Shown here: piece by piece, positions 50,005 to 60,915 of the stretch | Numbering within the stretch: the stretch's first letter is position 1 | Layout: every line of letters begins with the position of its first letter | Translations under genes and position numbers: made by a program | The notes under the pieces: model-generated | Databases searched by the model: none | What the model saw: the letters and a program-made list of their open reading frames with translations, nothing else | Told to the model about the DNA's origin: nothing | DNA from: Linnemannia hyalina | Taxonomy: Eukaryota > Mortierellomycota > Mortierellomycetes > Mortierellales > Mortierellaceae | Length of the DNA stretch: 64,000 nucleotides | Direction of reading: 5' to 3' | Assembly: GCA_019671135.1 (NCBI GenBank) | Contig: JAHRHY010000016.1 | Location: 62,001-126,000, forward strand

Positions 50005-51584
50005 GTCTTGTTTGAGTGAATGAGGGTCGGCTCAAGAGGAATGCAAAAAAAAACCCCTGCGAGGAATGAGTGTGCGAAAAGAGAATGAATGCAAGCTGAT
50101 TCAAAGGAAGGAAAAGAGAAGGAGGGAGTGGAGAATGTGTGTTGTTTTGGGAAGGAAGAAAAGAAAGAAGAAAGAAGAACGAACCGCATTCACAGCGCAC
50201 AGATTAAATACTCTTCCTGTGCCCTTGTTGTCCCCTTCCCCTGGCATGTATACTTCGTTCATCCTCCCTTCTTCTCTCCTCTTCGTTTTCTTCTTCGGGC
50301 AAAAGGAGGGGAGGAGGTGGAGTTGATCATATACTTCCATTCGATCGCTTGGGAAGAAAGTAGCACCTACATCCACACACCCATTGGACATCATACTATG
50401 CATACTGTAGGCACACATTAAACATCTATCTACAACAATCCCATCTCCTCCTCGTCTCGTGTCCTTCTTCTTCATTTTCATCTCACACTCGTTGTAGGTC
50501 TTACTTGTTGCATACGCATCGCATTCTGAACATCTTTTCAACTCCAATTGAACAATAAAGGGGAGGGTATCGAACATCTACCACACAGTTGCTTTCTAAT
50601 TTATTCTCTTCATTGATCCGTCTGCCCATCAAGACAAAAAAGAGGACAAGAAGAAGAACGGGGATGCCGTCATTCACCCCTGTCGTTCTTCATTTTCATC
50701 TGATACAAACGACAACAACCTGGTCAAGAAGGATGGGGTAACATCCTTACCATTAGCGATACATTGCACATTTTCCAAGCTCCAATGCCTGGCTGTGGTT
50801 GTACCACGCCCCTTCTTTCGTTAAGCATATCATTTTCATCAATCAAGCAACGTGCACATCCACACGCGAATTGTCATGATTTTCTTGTTGGACCTAGAGG
50901 CACGTGACCTGACCCTTTCGCCGCGTTTGTTCTCGTTGTTGAACGACGAGGTCCCTAGAAGAACATCACATAGAATAGGATGTTTCTCTCTCTCCCACCT
51001 TTCCTCTTACTTTTTTCCCTTTCTTTCAGAAAAAGGCAAGGGATGACTAGAGCAGCGATTGAAAAACGAACCAAGATGTGAAAGGCCTTTATGGTAGCTC
51101 GACCCAGATCCCGTCAAGGGGACAAATGATGTACCACACGTAAAATAGAAGGGATAAACGTGAGAGAATATGCAAGGTAAGAGGCGAAAAGAGGTAAGCT
51201 AGTATGGCGACAATAACAAAATCGGATCTTACACACGATAAGCCCCACTGGCTCAACCTCAAAAGAGACCATTCTTCTTTTTTTTTTTTTTTTTTTTTCC
51301 CTCCTCTTTTTGTTTTTGTTATCATCACTCATTAACCAACATTGACATTATTTTCACAACCTTTCACTCATGATGACTATTCGATTCCGCTCTCTCGTCT
51401 GCGTCGCCTTCATCACATCTCTACTCATCCAATTGCTCAATCCAGTCTGTGAATAAGTTGTCAAAGTGTGTTACAATCATAGCAATTCGTGGGCATAATG
51501 ATAGTCTTGCAATGCTGTTGGTGATGAATCGGTATGTAGGATGAGCAGCAACATAATATACGAGGATTACTTGAATGGCTCTGG

Positions 51585-51610
51585 AAACGCTAGTGCGCGC
51601 ACTAGCGTTT
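51585..51610. other. 26-bp perfect palindrome followed by T-rich run
   Basis: AAACGCTAGTGCG followed immediately by its exact reverse complement CGCACTAGCGTTT, then TTCTTTTG. There are no mismatches and no spacer. Confidence 0.9.
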
Positions 51611-53079
51611 TTCTTTTGCAATCACCGTTGTGGGCATTATGTCTATTTCTCTATTTACATGTTTTCAAGAACATCAACATACAGAAAGAGGACACTTCTT
51701 GACCTCCTCTCCTCTTGTCGCCATGAAGATTGAAGAGGCACGTCAGACTAAAAGCACCCTGATCTTTGCCACAGACACTTCGCACTGCATGGTAATAGTA
51801 ATGGTATGGGTGCTATCACGATTGTGTGTCAGAGGCATTACGAACAGGCGTAGCTTTCCTATGTGGATCAATATTGGCGGCAAAGCCAGAAAAAAGGAAA
51901 AGCTACCGCATCACATCACATCAGCCAATCAGATGGCAGGAGAGATAAAGACTGCTCTTTTTTTTCTTTCTTTATTTGACCGCTGATGATGATATTTGTT
52001 ATGCAGATCATCGCAGCCCTCCTTCTCGGATTTTTTATTTTGAAGTGACACAGTCCTAACACTGTTCATCTTTCGGAGAAGTAAAATCAGACGGAGGAAG
52101 GTACTGGGACAGGTGGGGAAACAAGCCCAGTTGGGCAAAGCAACCTTTTTCTTCATCCTTGCTCGTGGGAAGAGCGAAAGGACGATCTCGTTATGAGGTG
52201 TGCGTGGACTACGGTAGTTCAAGTTCTCAGTGTTCCTCTGTGTTATCCCGATTTAACGCAACCAAGAATAAAAGAAAGGATCTGTTCGAGCAATAAAAAG
52301 AAGGCGAATGGCAGAAGAGAGACGAAGAGAAGAAGGGGTCCATTCGCCACTAACACTAGGAGGCCAAGTGCCGAATCGACCGGTGAAAGGCGAATCGAAT
52401 CCATCTTGCAAGCACAACAGTGACCCAAGAAAAAGGGAGAGGAAGGGGATGGTGATGGATCTTACGCCCCTTTTTATATGTTTTTATCACATCTGTTGAC
52501 ACCTGTTTGTGAACAAGCAGAGAGATTGATGGTTTCTTTTTTTTTCGAATTGAGCACGAAGCGACAAAGCAACCCATTAATCGACTGTGCACTGGTAGTG
52601 GAGAGGAGTGTGAATGGATCTGATTACATGTCTCCATAGTGCACTGGGGACCCCTCCCGTAGAAACAATAAAAAGAAGGAATAAGATTTTGTCCCTTGGA
52701 CAGTCAGTCATATCACATCGCATCGCATCACATCGCATCAGTCCTCCGCCTGTTATTCGCTCTCGTTAAATTATCTTTTTTTGTCTTTTGCACGGGTCTA
52801 GTACGGTCAGCATTCTCTTCTCTGTCACTTCCAACTCACCTCCACTCACAAAATGATCCCCTTCTCAGGCAATGGAGTGGAGACGATCCCATGTGCTTCT
52901 TACCAAGACTGACAGCAGAGAGAGCCGATCGAACACTCACCCACTTCGCACGGAATAAATTATCTCTCTGTTCATAATCCATATCATATCTATCCATCTC
53001 TTGTTTTCTTCTTGCTCCTTCGGTCTGCTCCTGCCTCTTTTTGTCATATCATCCATCGCTCCCTCTTTTTTTCTTTTTG

Positions 53080-53086
53080 TATAAAA
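53080..53086 (+). promoter_or_regulatory. TATA box of the homocitrate synthase gene
   Basis: TATAAAA, 190 bp upstream of the start codon, after a long pyrimidine tract. The leader downstream is C/T/A-rich with few G, as in highly expressed fungal genes. Confidence 0.5.
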
Positions 53087-53269
53087 CGAATCCACTTTCC
53101 CATTCTACCCTTTCTCTTTTTTTCTTATCCTTCACACTCCTTTCAACACTACAAGCGCACGACTCTGTCTCGGACCCTCACCAACACTTAACCAACACCC
53201 CCCCCCCCCACTCTCCTCCACTCAACCAACAACTCACCTTCACCACCCACACACACAATAATAAACAAG

Positions 53270-54822
53270 ATGCCACCACACGCAGGTCCAATCGCTAACG
53301 TCTCGTCGAGCCCCTATGCGCCCAAATATACCGACTCGCTCTCCCGCCTCACAAACTGGTCCATTATCGAGTCCACCCTCCGCGAAGGCGAGCAGTTCGC
53401 CAACGCCTTCTTTGATACCGCCAAGAAGATCGAGATCGCCAAGGCCCTCGACGATTTCGGTGTCGAGTACATCGAGATCACCTCCCCCGCTGCTTCGGAG
53501 CAGTCTCGTCTTGACTGCATTGCCATTGCCAACCTCGGATTGAAGGCCAAGATCTTGACCCATGTCCGCTGCCATATGGACGATGCCCGGATTGCCTGTG
53601 AGACCGGTGTTGATGGCCTGGATGTCGTCATTGGAACCAGTTCCTACTTGAGAGAGTTCTCGCACGGCAAGGATATGGAGCGGATTATCAAGGATGCGAC
53701 CGAGGTGATCAACTATGTCAAGTCCAAGGGTCTCGAGGTCCGTTTCTCGTCTGAGGATTCGTTCCGTTCGGATCTTGTGGATCTGTTGAACCTGTACAAG
53801 GCTGTTGACCAGCTGGGTGTGAACCGTGTTGGTATTGCCGACACTGTTGGCTGCGCCAACCCCCGCCAGGTCTATGACCTCGTCAAGACTCTTCGCTCTG
53901 TCTTGAAGCCCACCACCGACATTGAGTGCCACTTCCACAACGGTAAGCCCCTCCTTTTCCTTTTGCCTGTGCACCCATCCTAGATGGATTATCTCGAGTG
54001 TGCATATTTTTTTGACATGTCTCTCCTTTTATCGCGATGTCTGATTGGGCACGGCCCAAACAAGACAGTCACCTCAATCATTTCCATGCTTAATTCCACG
54101 TACATCCATCTAATCTTGCATCTATCTCGGTCACGTACACTCTTTACTCACTCCAAACCTTTCCTTTCCCTCCATTTCTTCATATGTGATCATTAGACAC
54201 GGGATGTGCAACGGCAAATGCATACGCAGCGCTGGAGGCCGGCGCAACACATATCGACACCTCCGTCTTGGGCATCGGCGAGCGTAACGGCATCACCCCC
54301 ATCGGAAACCTCATCGCACGCATGTTCACCGTCGACCCCGACTACGTCGCTTCCAAGTACAAGCTCCACCAACTCCGAGACCTCGAGAACCTCATCGCCG
54401 ATGCCGTCGAGATCCAAGTCCCCTTCAACAACTGTATCACCGGCTACTGCGCCTTCACCCACAAGGCCGGTATCCACGCCAAGGCCATCTTGAACAACCC
54501 TGCCACTTACGAGATCTTGAAGCCCGAGGTCTTTGGTATGACCCGCTATGTCTCGATCGGTCATCGTCTCACTGGCTGGAACGCTGTCAAGAACCGTGCT
54601 GAGCAGCTTGGCTTGGCCTTGTCCGATGATGACTTGAAGGCCATTACCGGCAAGATCAAGAAGTTGGCCGATATCAAGAACCAGTCCATGGAGGATGTCG
54701 ATGGACTCTTGAGGAATTTCCATGCCTACAAGGTTGCCGGTGATCATTCGGCGATCGAGCAGTTGTTGGTCCTCCCTAAGGCTGCTGCTGCTGCTGCTAC
54801 TCCAGAGGCTGTTGCCGCTTAA
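53270..54822 (+). CDS. LYS20/LYS21: homocitrate synthase
   Basis: Two exons, 53270-53942 and 54197-54822, 432 residues, with a 254-nt intron (GTAAGC to TTAG). It condenses acetyl-CoA and 2-oxoglutarate to homocitrate, the first committed step of the fungal alpha-aminoadipate lysine pathway. The DRE-TIM signature [14 protein letters not shown] is at about residue 35. Further motifs are [38 protein letters not shown] and the metal-binding [20 protein letters not shown], which the intron splits directly after HFHN. The second exon adds [14 protein letters not shown] and the substrate-contacting [12 protein letters not shown]. It lacks a mitochondrial leader ([13 protein letters not shown]), so cytosolic or nuclear location is likely. 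Codons are strongly C-ending, unlike neighbouring genes, which suggests high expression. Confidence 0.97.
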
Positions 54823-55331
54823 AGCACTGATTCTTCCCCCCCTTTTTTTTCTTTTTGTCTTTACTCTTATTTCTGCATGTTCACCAGCATCTCTCTCCTT
54901 CTCCTCCTCCTCTCTTTTTCTCCAAAAAATAACGAGCATCATGCTCATTGTACAGTAGTGGTTCAAAATAAACACACAAAAACATTCATCCCACAAACAA
55001 CAAAGACTTTTTTCTTGGGTTTCCTTTTATTCGTTCTTTTGCTTATGGCTATGTCGCTTATTCATTTACTAGTGGGCTTGGTCAAACAGACAACGACAGC
55101 CTCGCCAACACCAATAACCATAAATGACCAAAAAGAGAAAAATAGAGCAGCAAGGAAGAATAGCAGAAAGGCAACACAAAAGATAGAAAAAAGGAAGCCT
55201 CAGACAGCAGATGAAAATTTCTCTTTATATACCAATGCTGAGGCGCAAGATATTCAGACCCCCAGTCGTCGACGATTGTCTCTACGAATATCCGAATATC
55301 TACTACGACTCATATGAACAAGGCGGCCTCC
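54823..55331. other. convergent intergenic region
   Basis: 3' region between homocitrate synthase (plus) and OST1 (minus). Pyrimidine-rich, then A-rich. No further gene seen. Confidence 0.5.
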
Positions 55332-57467
55332 TCACTTCTGCTTCTTCAAGGTAGAGCCGCCAATCTTGAAGTCCAAACGAGAGAAAACAATCGAGGTGGC
55401 ATAGATGGCCATGAGCATAGTGGCAGCAGCCAGGGGCTTGGTCAAGTACGACGTCTGGGAGAACTCGTACTCGACGAACAAATCCTGTGCATGGTCCTCA
55501 ATCAGGTTGCTCGCCAAAATCGTTACCGTCGACCGTCCTGCGCTATCCATGTACGTCTTTGTCGTTGAGTACTCGATGTCGTCCACCTCGTATGGCAACA
55601 CCGCCTTCACATTCCTTTTATGTAGGAAGGGTAAAAAAAAGGAAGGAAGTAGGGGTTAATAAAGTGCACCAGCCATTCAATTGACCTTGCAAGAACAAGA
55701 AAAGATAGAATGAGAACAAAAAGATGAAGACGTACTTCGCGCCCTCGGGGAGGACGATGCGGATCTCGACATCCTCATAGGTAGTGTCGGGCATGGGTGA
55801 AATGACAGGGACCTTGAGGATATGCTTATCAGTTCCAGCAATCTTGCGCAGGTATCCATCCAAAGGAGTGTTATATCCAATGTACCAGGTGGTGTTCCAG
55901 CCACCGAAGAGAGGGAAACGGGGTTTAAGCATCAATTGAATATGGTCGGGGTGGTGGGCAATGACCGAAGTCGAAATGTTGCCAATCTCGTCGCGGTAGT
56001 AGATGTCGCGTGCCAACTTGGGGATCTTTGTCTGGAAGCCCAATGCGCCATTGCCCTCGCGGACTCCCATGGGGTTACGCTGGTAATCGATTCTGCTGAA
56101 CTGTCCTTTCAACCTGATGTAATTATTTCCGTTGATGAAGAGAGGGAAGAGTCAGTAGATGTTTTCCATGTCACGATAAAAACAATGTTCAAGCATAACC
56201 AATTCTCCCAATAGAAAAAAAGTAAAGGGGGACGTACTCGGCGCCACGGTTGACAAAGTTGTAATGCTCTTCGACGGCAAGGTTGTTGCCCCACTGGGAG
56301 ACCTCGATCTCGCGACGGAGGCGGCGGATATGGGGGATAGCGCCGGACAACTCATACTGGACCTCAAAGATTCCGTGCTCCAACGAGCTGACGTCGTTGT
56401 AGGGTCCCAAAATCACCTGGTTGTTCTTGATCACCAAATCGACCTCTTCGGGGTGCTCATGGACCTCCAACACGCTGTTAGGCGTACTATTTTGTTGTAG
56501 AAAAGTAGAAAGGGAGAAGTGTGAGTATGATTGAGGGATAAATAATAATGAAGCAGAGATTTGGTCTTTGTCTGGTAAAGAGCAATGGGCGTGCCCTGAA
56601 TACAAACGTACATGACTGTTGTTTTCTGCTTGGTGGCGGGGTAAGCGGTGAGGGCAAAGGGGTTACCGAAGAAGACAAACTTTTGCTTCTCGGCCTGACC
56701 GACGTGGGTGGGGAAGGCGCGGATGACGTTGGTGAGGGAGGTGCGGACGGTGATCTGGACCTTTTCACCAGGGGGCAATGGGGTCGCCAACTTGATCTTG
56801 TAGTACTGGAACTGACTGTTGTCGTTTTCGTGTTTCAAAGCGGAGTGGGATAATCGGAAGATGAAGATGAAGATAAAGAGGATGAAGTGAGGAAGACAAG
56901 GACGAGAAGGAAGAGGAAGAGATGTGAATGAAGAACAAGAAGAATTGGCAGGAAAGAAAGAAGAGAAGGTATGGAAGAGGGAAGAGGAGGAAGAAAAAGA
57001 AAAATGACATAAGCGTGAGTTCAAAGACGCGACTATTGCTATTGCAACCACCTACAAGAACATCAACATACAAAGAACGATCAATCCAATGACATGAAAA
57101 GCATGAAGAAGAGGGAAACGTACGGGTCGTAGAACTCCTCGTCCTTGGTGACCTCAAGAACCTCCTTGGTCTTGCGGTTCTCGGCCGAGATGAAAGCCAA
57201 GTTATCCGAATAAGCCTGATCCACAGGGAAATAGTAATCGGTCTGGTCCTGGTCGGCGTGGGTGTTCAGCACGGCGGCTGAGGTGATCTCTCTGATGATG
57301 GGCTTGGACAGGTCGAGGGTGCGGAGGAGGTTGGTGATTTTGAAGGTCTGGGGCACGATTGGCACGTCCTTCTCGGACCAGAACTCTTCTGCATGGACTG
57401 AAGAGGTGAGGGAGAGGGCGGCGATGATGGTTGCGACGAGGGTGGTTGTTGTTGTAGTGAGACGCAT
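55332..57467 (-). CDS. OST1: ribophorin I / Ost1, oligosaccharyltransferase subunit
   Basis: Five exons, 57467-57124, 56815-56612, 56486-56238, 56113-55736 and 55614-55332, giving 485 residues. It is a subunit of the ER oligosaccharyltransferase complex that N-glycosylates nascent proteins. The N-terminal signal peptide (LVATIIAALSLTSSVHA) is followed by the lumenal ribophorin I domain: ITNLLRTLDLSKPIIREI, TDYYFPVD, RTSLTNVIRAFPTHVGQAEK, RREIEVSQWGNNLAVEEHY, FSRIDYQRN and RFPLFGGWNTTWYIGYN are all hallmark stretches. One C-terminal membrane span (TKPLAAATMLMAIYATSIVF) is followed by a short tail ending LKKQK, a plausible ER-retention dilysine. All four introns are phase 2 and begin GTACGT. 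Confidence 0.96.
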
Positions 57468-58448
57468 GATGGAGCGTTTCTGTGTTCTTGACGCGTAGTG
57501 GGACGTGTTTGTTGGAGTGTTGTTGATGAGATGACAGGGAGAGTCGTTCTCTCGGTCTCTGAGGTGTGTCCGTTGTTGTTGAGTGGGTCGAAGAGAGTCC
57601 TTGTTGTCCGAGATCCTGCTTGAACGAAGGAGAGGGTGGTTGAATAAAAGGGGTCAAAGAAAGAAGAGAGAAGAAAGAAGAAAGAAGAAAGAGGCAAGAG
57701 GAGAGATGAGATGGCGTCCTTCTTTTCTCTGTGCCTTTGCTTCAACCTTCGAGTGCCACTGTAATTTCGCACACCCCTGTTGTGCCTTCGAGTCCATCTA
57801 CTAGCCAATTGATTCTTGCGACGAGGCGATAGTTCCAACTGACAACTGACAAAAGAAAAGCCGTCACATCCAATTTGATCTCTTCCTTTCATCGCAATTG
57901 CTACTCTTTCTTGGTTTATCCTCTCTGTGCTATTTCCTATTCTATCAGTCTTCCAAGGTCCTTCCTGCCTCGGCATTTTGCTTGGTCTGCAAGAACCCTA
58001 GGCTGATGTCTGTCCTGTCTTGTCCTGTCCTGTTTGCCTCCCTGTCTATATCCCGTCTCCCACGTTTTCTTTTCCACTCCACCCCGCCCTCTTGCACATA
58101 GTCTCATTCTAAGCTTGCGTTCTTTCTTGCCTCTTTTCTTTTTGCTTCTTTTTTTTGCATCAATGAATAAAAACAACAACAACCATTCATATCATGTAAA
58201 CATGTCCGTTGACTGTTGTTTTAGCTTGTTATGCGTCTCTTCTCTTCTTTTCTCTTCGGCGATAACGAGACTCATCAATCCTTCGTTCATTCAATGTTAT
58301 TCATGCTAAAATAATACTTTTGGGGTTTATGTATGGGGCAACAAAAAAAAAGCAAAAAACTCATATATATCCTCTTCCACTCTCGTACTCTACGTCGTTC
58401 TACTCCAACACCATCAAAGACATAGAAAAAAAACACCAAAAAAGTAGT
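57468..58448. other. intergenic between OST1 and DRG1
   Basis: OST1 promoter and DRG1 3' flank. GA/CT-rich. A run of TGTCCTGTCC-type repeats lies near 58010-58032. No gene recognised. Confidence 0.5.
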
Positions 58449-60516
58449 TTAGACCTTCTTGATAATCTGGACGACATCCTCATCGGCCAAGACGTGCTCT
58501 TTGCCGACCTTCTGGGGGTTGTGCTTCGCTGATGATCCCCAGACCAGTGCGCTATTAAAATAATGGAAAGCGAATGAAAAAAAAGTAGAAAGGGTCAGTA
58601 ACAAGAACAGCAAAAAAAAGTGAAAGGGCAGTGGTTTATCGAACCGTGCCGATATCGTGGCTGTTGTTCTTTCGACACTTTTCTTCCAGCTTTCCTCATG
58701 CAAAGAGTTGCATAGTGTCCACAGGTAACCTGTGGCCTCCTTGTGTGTCGCGTGTCGTGCATTTGACGGAAAATTTGTCGATTGTCCAGACGGTAGCACA
58801 AAGAGAGAAGAGGGTGACTTACTATTTGAGCTCGCGGAGAATGGCCTTGTGAATGTTGTTACAGAATCCTTCAATGGTAGCAGTCTCGCGCCGCAAGACA
58901 ACAGGTGACGAATAGTCGGGCAATTGACCCTTGGGCTTGGTGTAGATACGGGCCAGATCAAGGTACTCCCAGGTCTTGGACAGCAACTCGTCAAAGTTCC
59001 ACTCGTGATGGGCACAGATAGGAACCGCATGGGGAATCTTGGACACAAGGTCCAACTCCTCAATCGAGATCTGGTCAATCTTGTTGAGGACATAGATGCA
59101 GGGCATGTAGACACGGTTGCCCTCGATGACATCAATGAGGTCATCCACCGTCGCGTCGCATTTGAACGAGATATCGGCGTTGTGGATCTTGTACTCGCTC
59201 AACACTGCCTTGACCTCGTCCAAGTCCAGATGTGTCAATGGCACAGTGTTGGTCATGCTGATACCACCCTTCTCCTTCTTCTTGTAGTAGATGTTGGGGG
59301 GCTTCTGGTTCAGGCGGATACCGAATCCTTCCAATTCCTTCTCGATAATGCGCTTATCTCCCAGTGGCTTTAACACATCCAGCACCAAGAAAATCAGCGA
59401 GCAGGTACGCGCCACAGCAATAACCTGGCGACCTATTACGTTGTTCATGGTAATTGCGTTATTAACGTGAGTTCCCTTGTCTATTGTGTTCAAACATCAA
59501 AGAATCGTATCTGTCTCCAATCGATAAACGTTTGTTTGTGTCCAAGAGCCCACTTCATTAAAGTATGAAGACCTGTCTCCGTGTGTCCAAAGTCAAAACT
59601 ATTGTTTTTGTCCCGGAATGTCCACTATACAAAAAACGCCACATGTCCATGCTATTCCTGAAAGTGAAAATTCTACTAGTAGACATATATCTCCCGAGCG
59701 CCATGACGACATAACTCTGAACTATCAGAGACAAAGAGAAACGTACCACGACCCTTGCCGTCCTTGGCACCCTCGATAATTCCGGGAAGATCGAGGATCT
59801 GGAGCTTGGCACCGTTATACTGGACAACACCTGGCACAGTAGTAAGGGTTGTGAACTCGTAGGCGGCGACTTCCGAGTGTGTTCCTGTCAACTTGGACAT
59901 CAAGGTCGACTTTCCGACCGAGGGGAATCCGACGAATCCAATACGACCCACTCCTGTCTTTGCCACATCGAAACCCACTATTTTTTTTTTTTTTTTTGGT
60001 TCATTGGAGATAGAAGTTGATTGAAGGTGAGTGCATTGTTCCTTTCCTACGTTCCAATTGAAGAGACGTAACGTTTTCACCTAAGTATACAAGAAAGAGA
60101 GCTCTGACTTACCACCTGGTCCTCCACCGCCGGCGCTGGTGGGGGCCAAGAGCTCACGTCTCAACTTGGCCAACTTGGCCTTGAGACCTCCCAAATGTTG
60201 GGAAGTGGCCTATTATTGTGTCCGATGATAAGTATTCTCATTGAGTTAGTTCAGTTGACTCTCTTTTGCACGCTTCTGTCCAATACTTTAACGGAATATG
60301 TCCTCTTTGTGTTTGCTGCACTACTTGTTTGTTCCAACGGCAAAATAAAAAAAGACGATCGCTCTCCCTCTTTTCTTTTGTCGTTTATCGAGTTGATTCC
60401 ATGAAGTGTGTGTTGACAAAGTGAGTCAAAGGAAGAAGGGTATTGAATCGCACCTTGTTCTTCTGGGTACGAGCCATCTCGGCCTCGATTTCCTTGATTT
60501 TCTCGACAGTCGTCAT
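58449..60516 (-). CDS. DRG1: DRG1/Rbg1 GTP-binding protein
   Basis: Five exons, 60516-60454, about 60209-60113, 59977-59747, 59432-58823 and 58551-58449, total 367 residues, the family's standard length. DRG1 is an Obg-family GTPase that associates with polysomes together with a DFRP partner. It starts [21 protein letters not shown] Gly-rich linker precedes G1 [20 protein letters not shown], the switch I region [11 protein letters not shown]3 [19 protein letters not shown]4 VLNKIDQIS, and the S5D2L-type insert with [14 protein letters not shown]-terminal TGS domain ends [18 protein letters not shown] and VQIIKKV. The second intron begins just before the G1 exon, and the last coding exon is only 34 codons. 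Confidence 0.97.
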
Positions 60517-60915
60517 GTTGGCTAAAGTCCTCCTGTGATGTGGGGTTTGGGCGAAAGTAAAGAAACGATGATCACTTGGGCCTTCTCTTTTTCAAGGTGT
60601 GTGCTCCCAGGCTGGCTTCTTTCAATATTTTTTTGAACACTGATCCAAGCCACTTCGCAGTCACTCTGTTCCGTTTGAGTTTTCGTATGTTCTCTGTGTA
60701 CTCTGGCTGTGCCCTGAGGTTTGAGGTTTGCGTTCGCTTTCATCCTTCTTCCCTCACTTCATCCTCTATTGCTGCTGGAATCACACCCCCTCCTTTCCTT
60801 CTGCAAGTTTGCAGTCTGTCCAGATCATACATAGATCAGCTCTCTCCCTCTCAACTCGCCCGGTCCGCCATACCACACACTGGGTTGCTTACTTTACTAT
60901 CTTCCTCCCTTTTGA
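60517..60915. promoter_or_regulatory. divergent promoter, DRG1 and exonuclease gene
   Basis: 399 bp separate the two start codons on opposite strands, so the two genes probably share a bidirectional promoter. No clear TATA box on either side. Confidence 0.5.

Larger units (their letters stand above)
50005..53269. other. long intergenic region between divergent genes
   Basis: No gene recognised over 3.2 kb between the SPX-hydrolase start and homocitrate synthase. It contains T/A homopolymers (T22 near 51276), an ACATCGCATC-type repeat at 52708-52742 and a C-run just before the homocitrate synthase leader. One 26-bp perfect palindrome is listed separately. Confidence 0.5.

Noticed and set aside
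53240..54996. Minus-strand ORFs of 244 and 267 codons at homocitrate synthase
   Set aside because: They are antisense shadows caused by the strong C-ending codon bias of the real gene.
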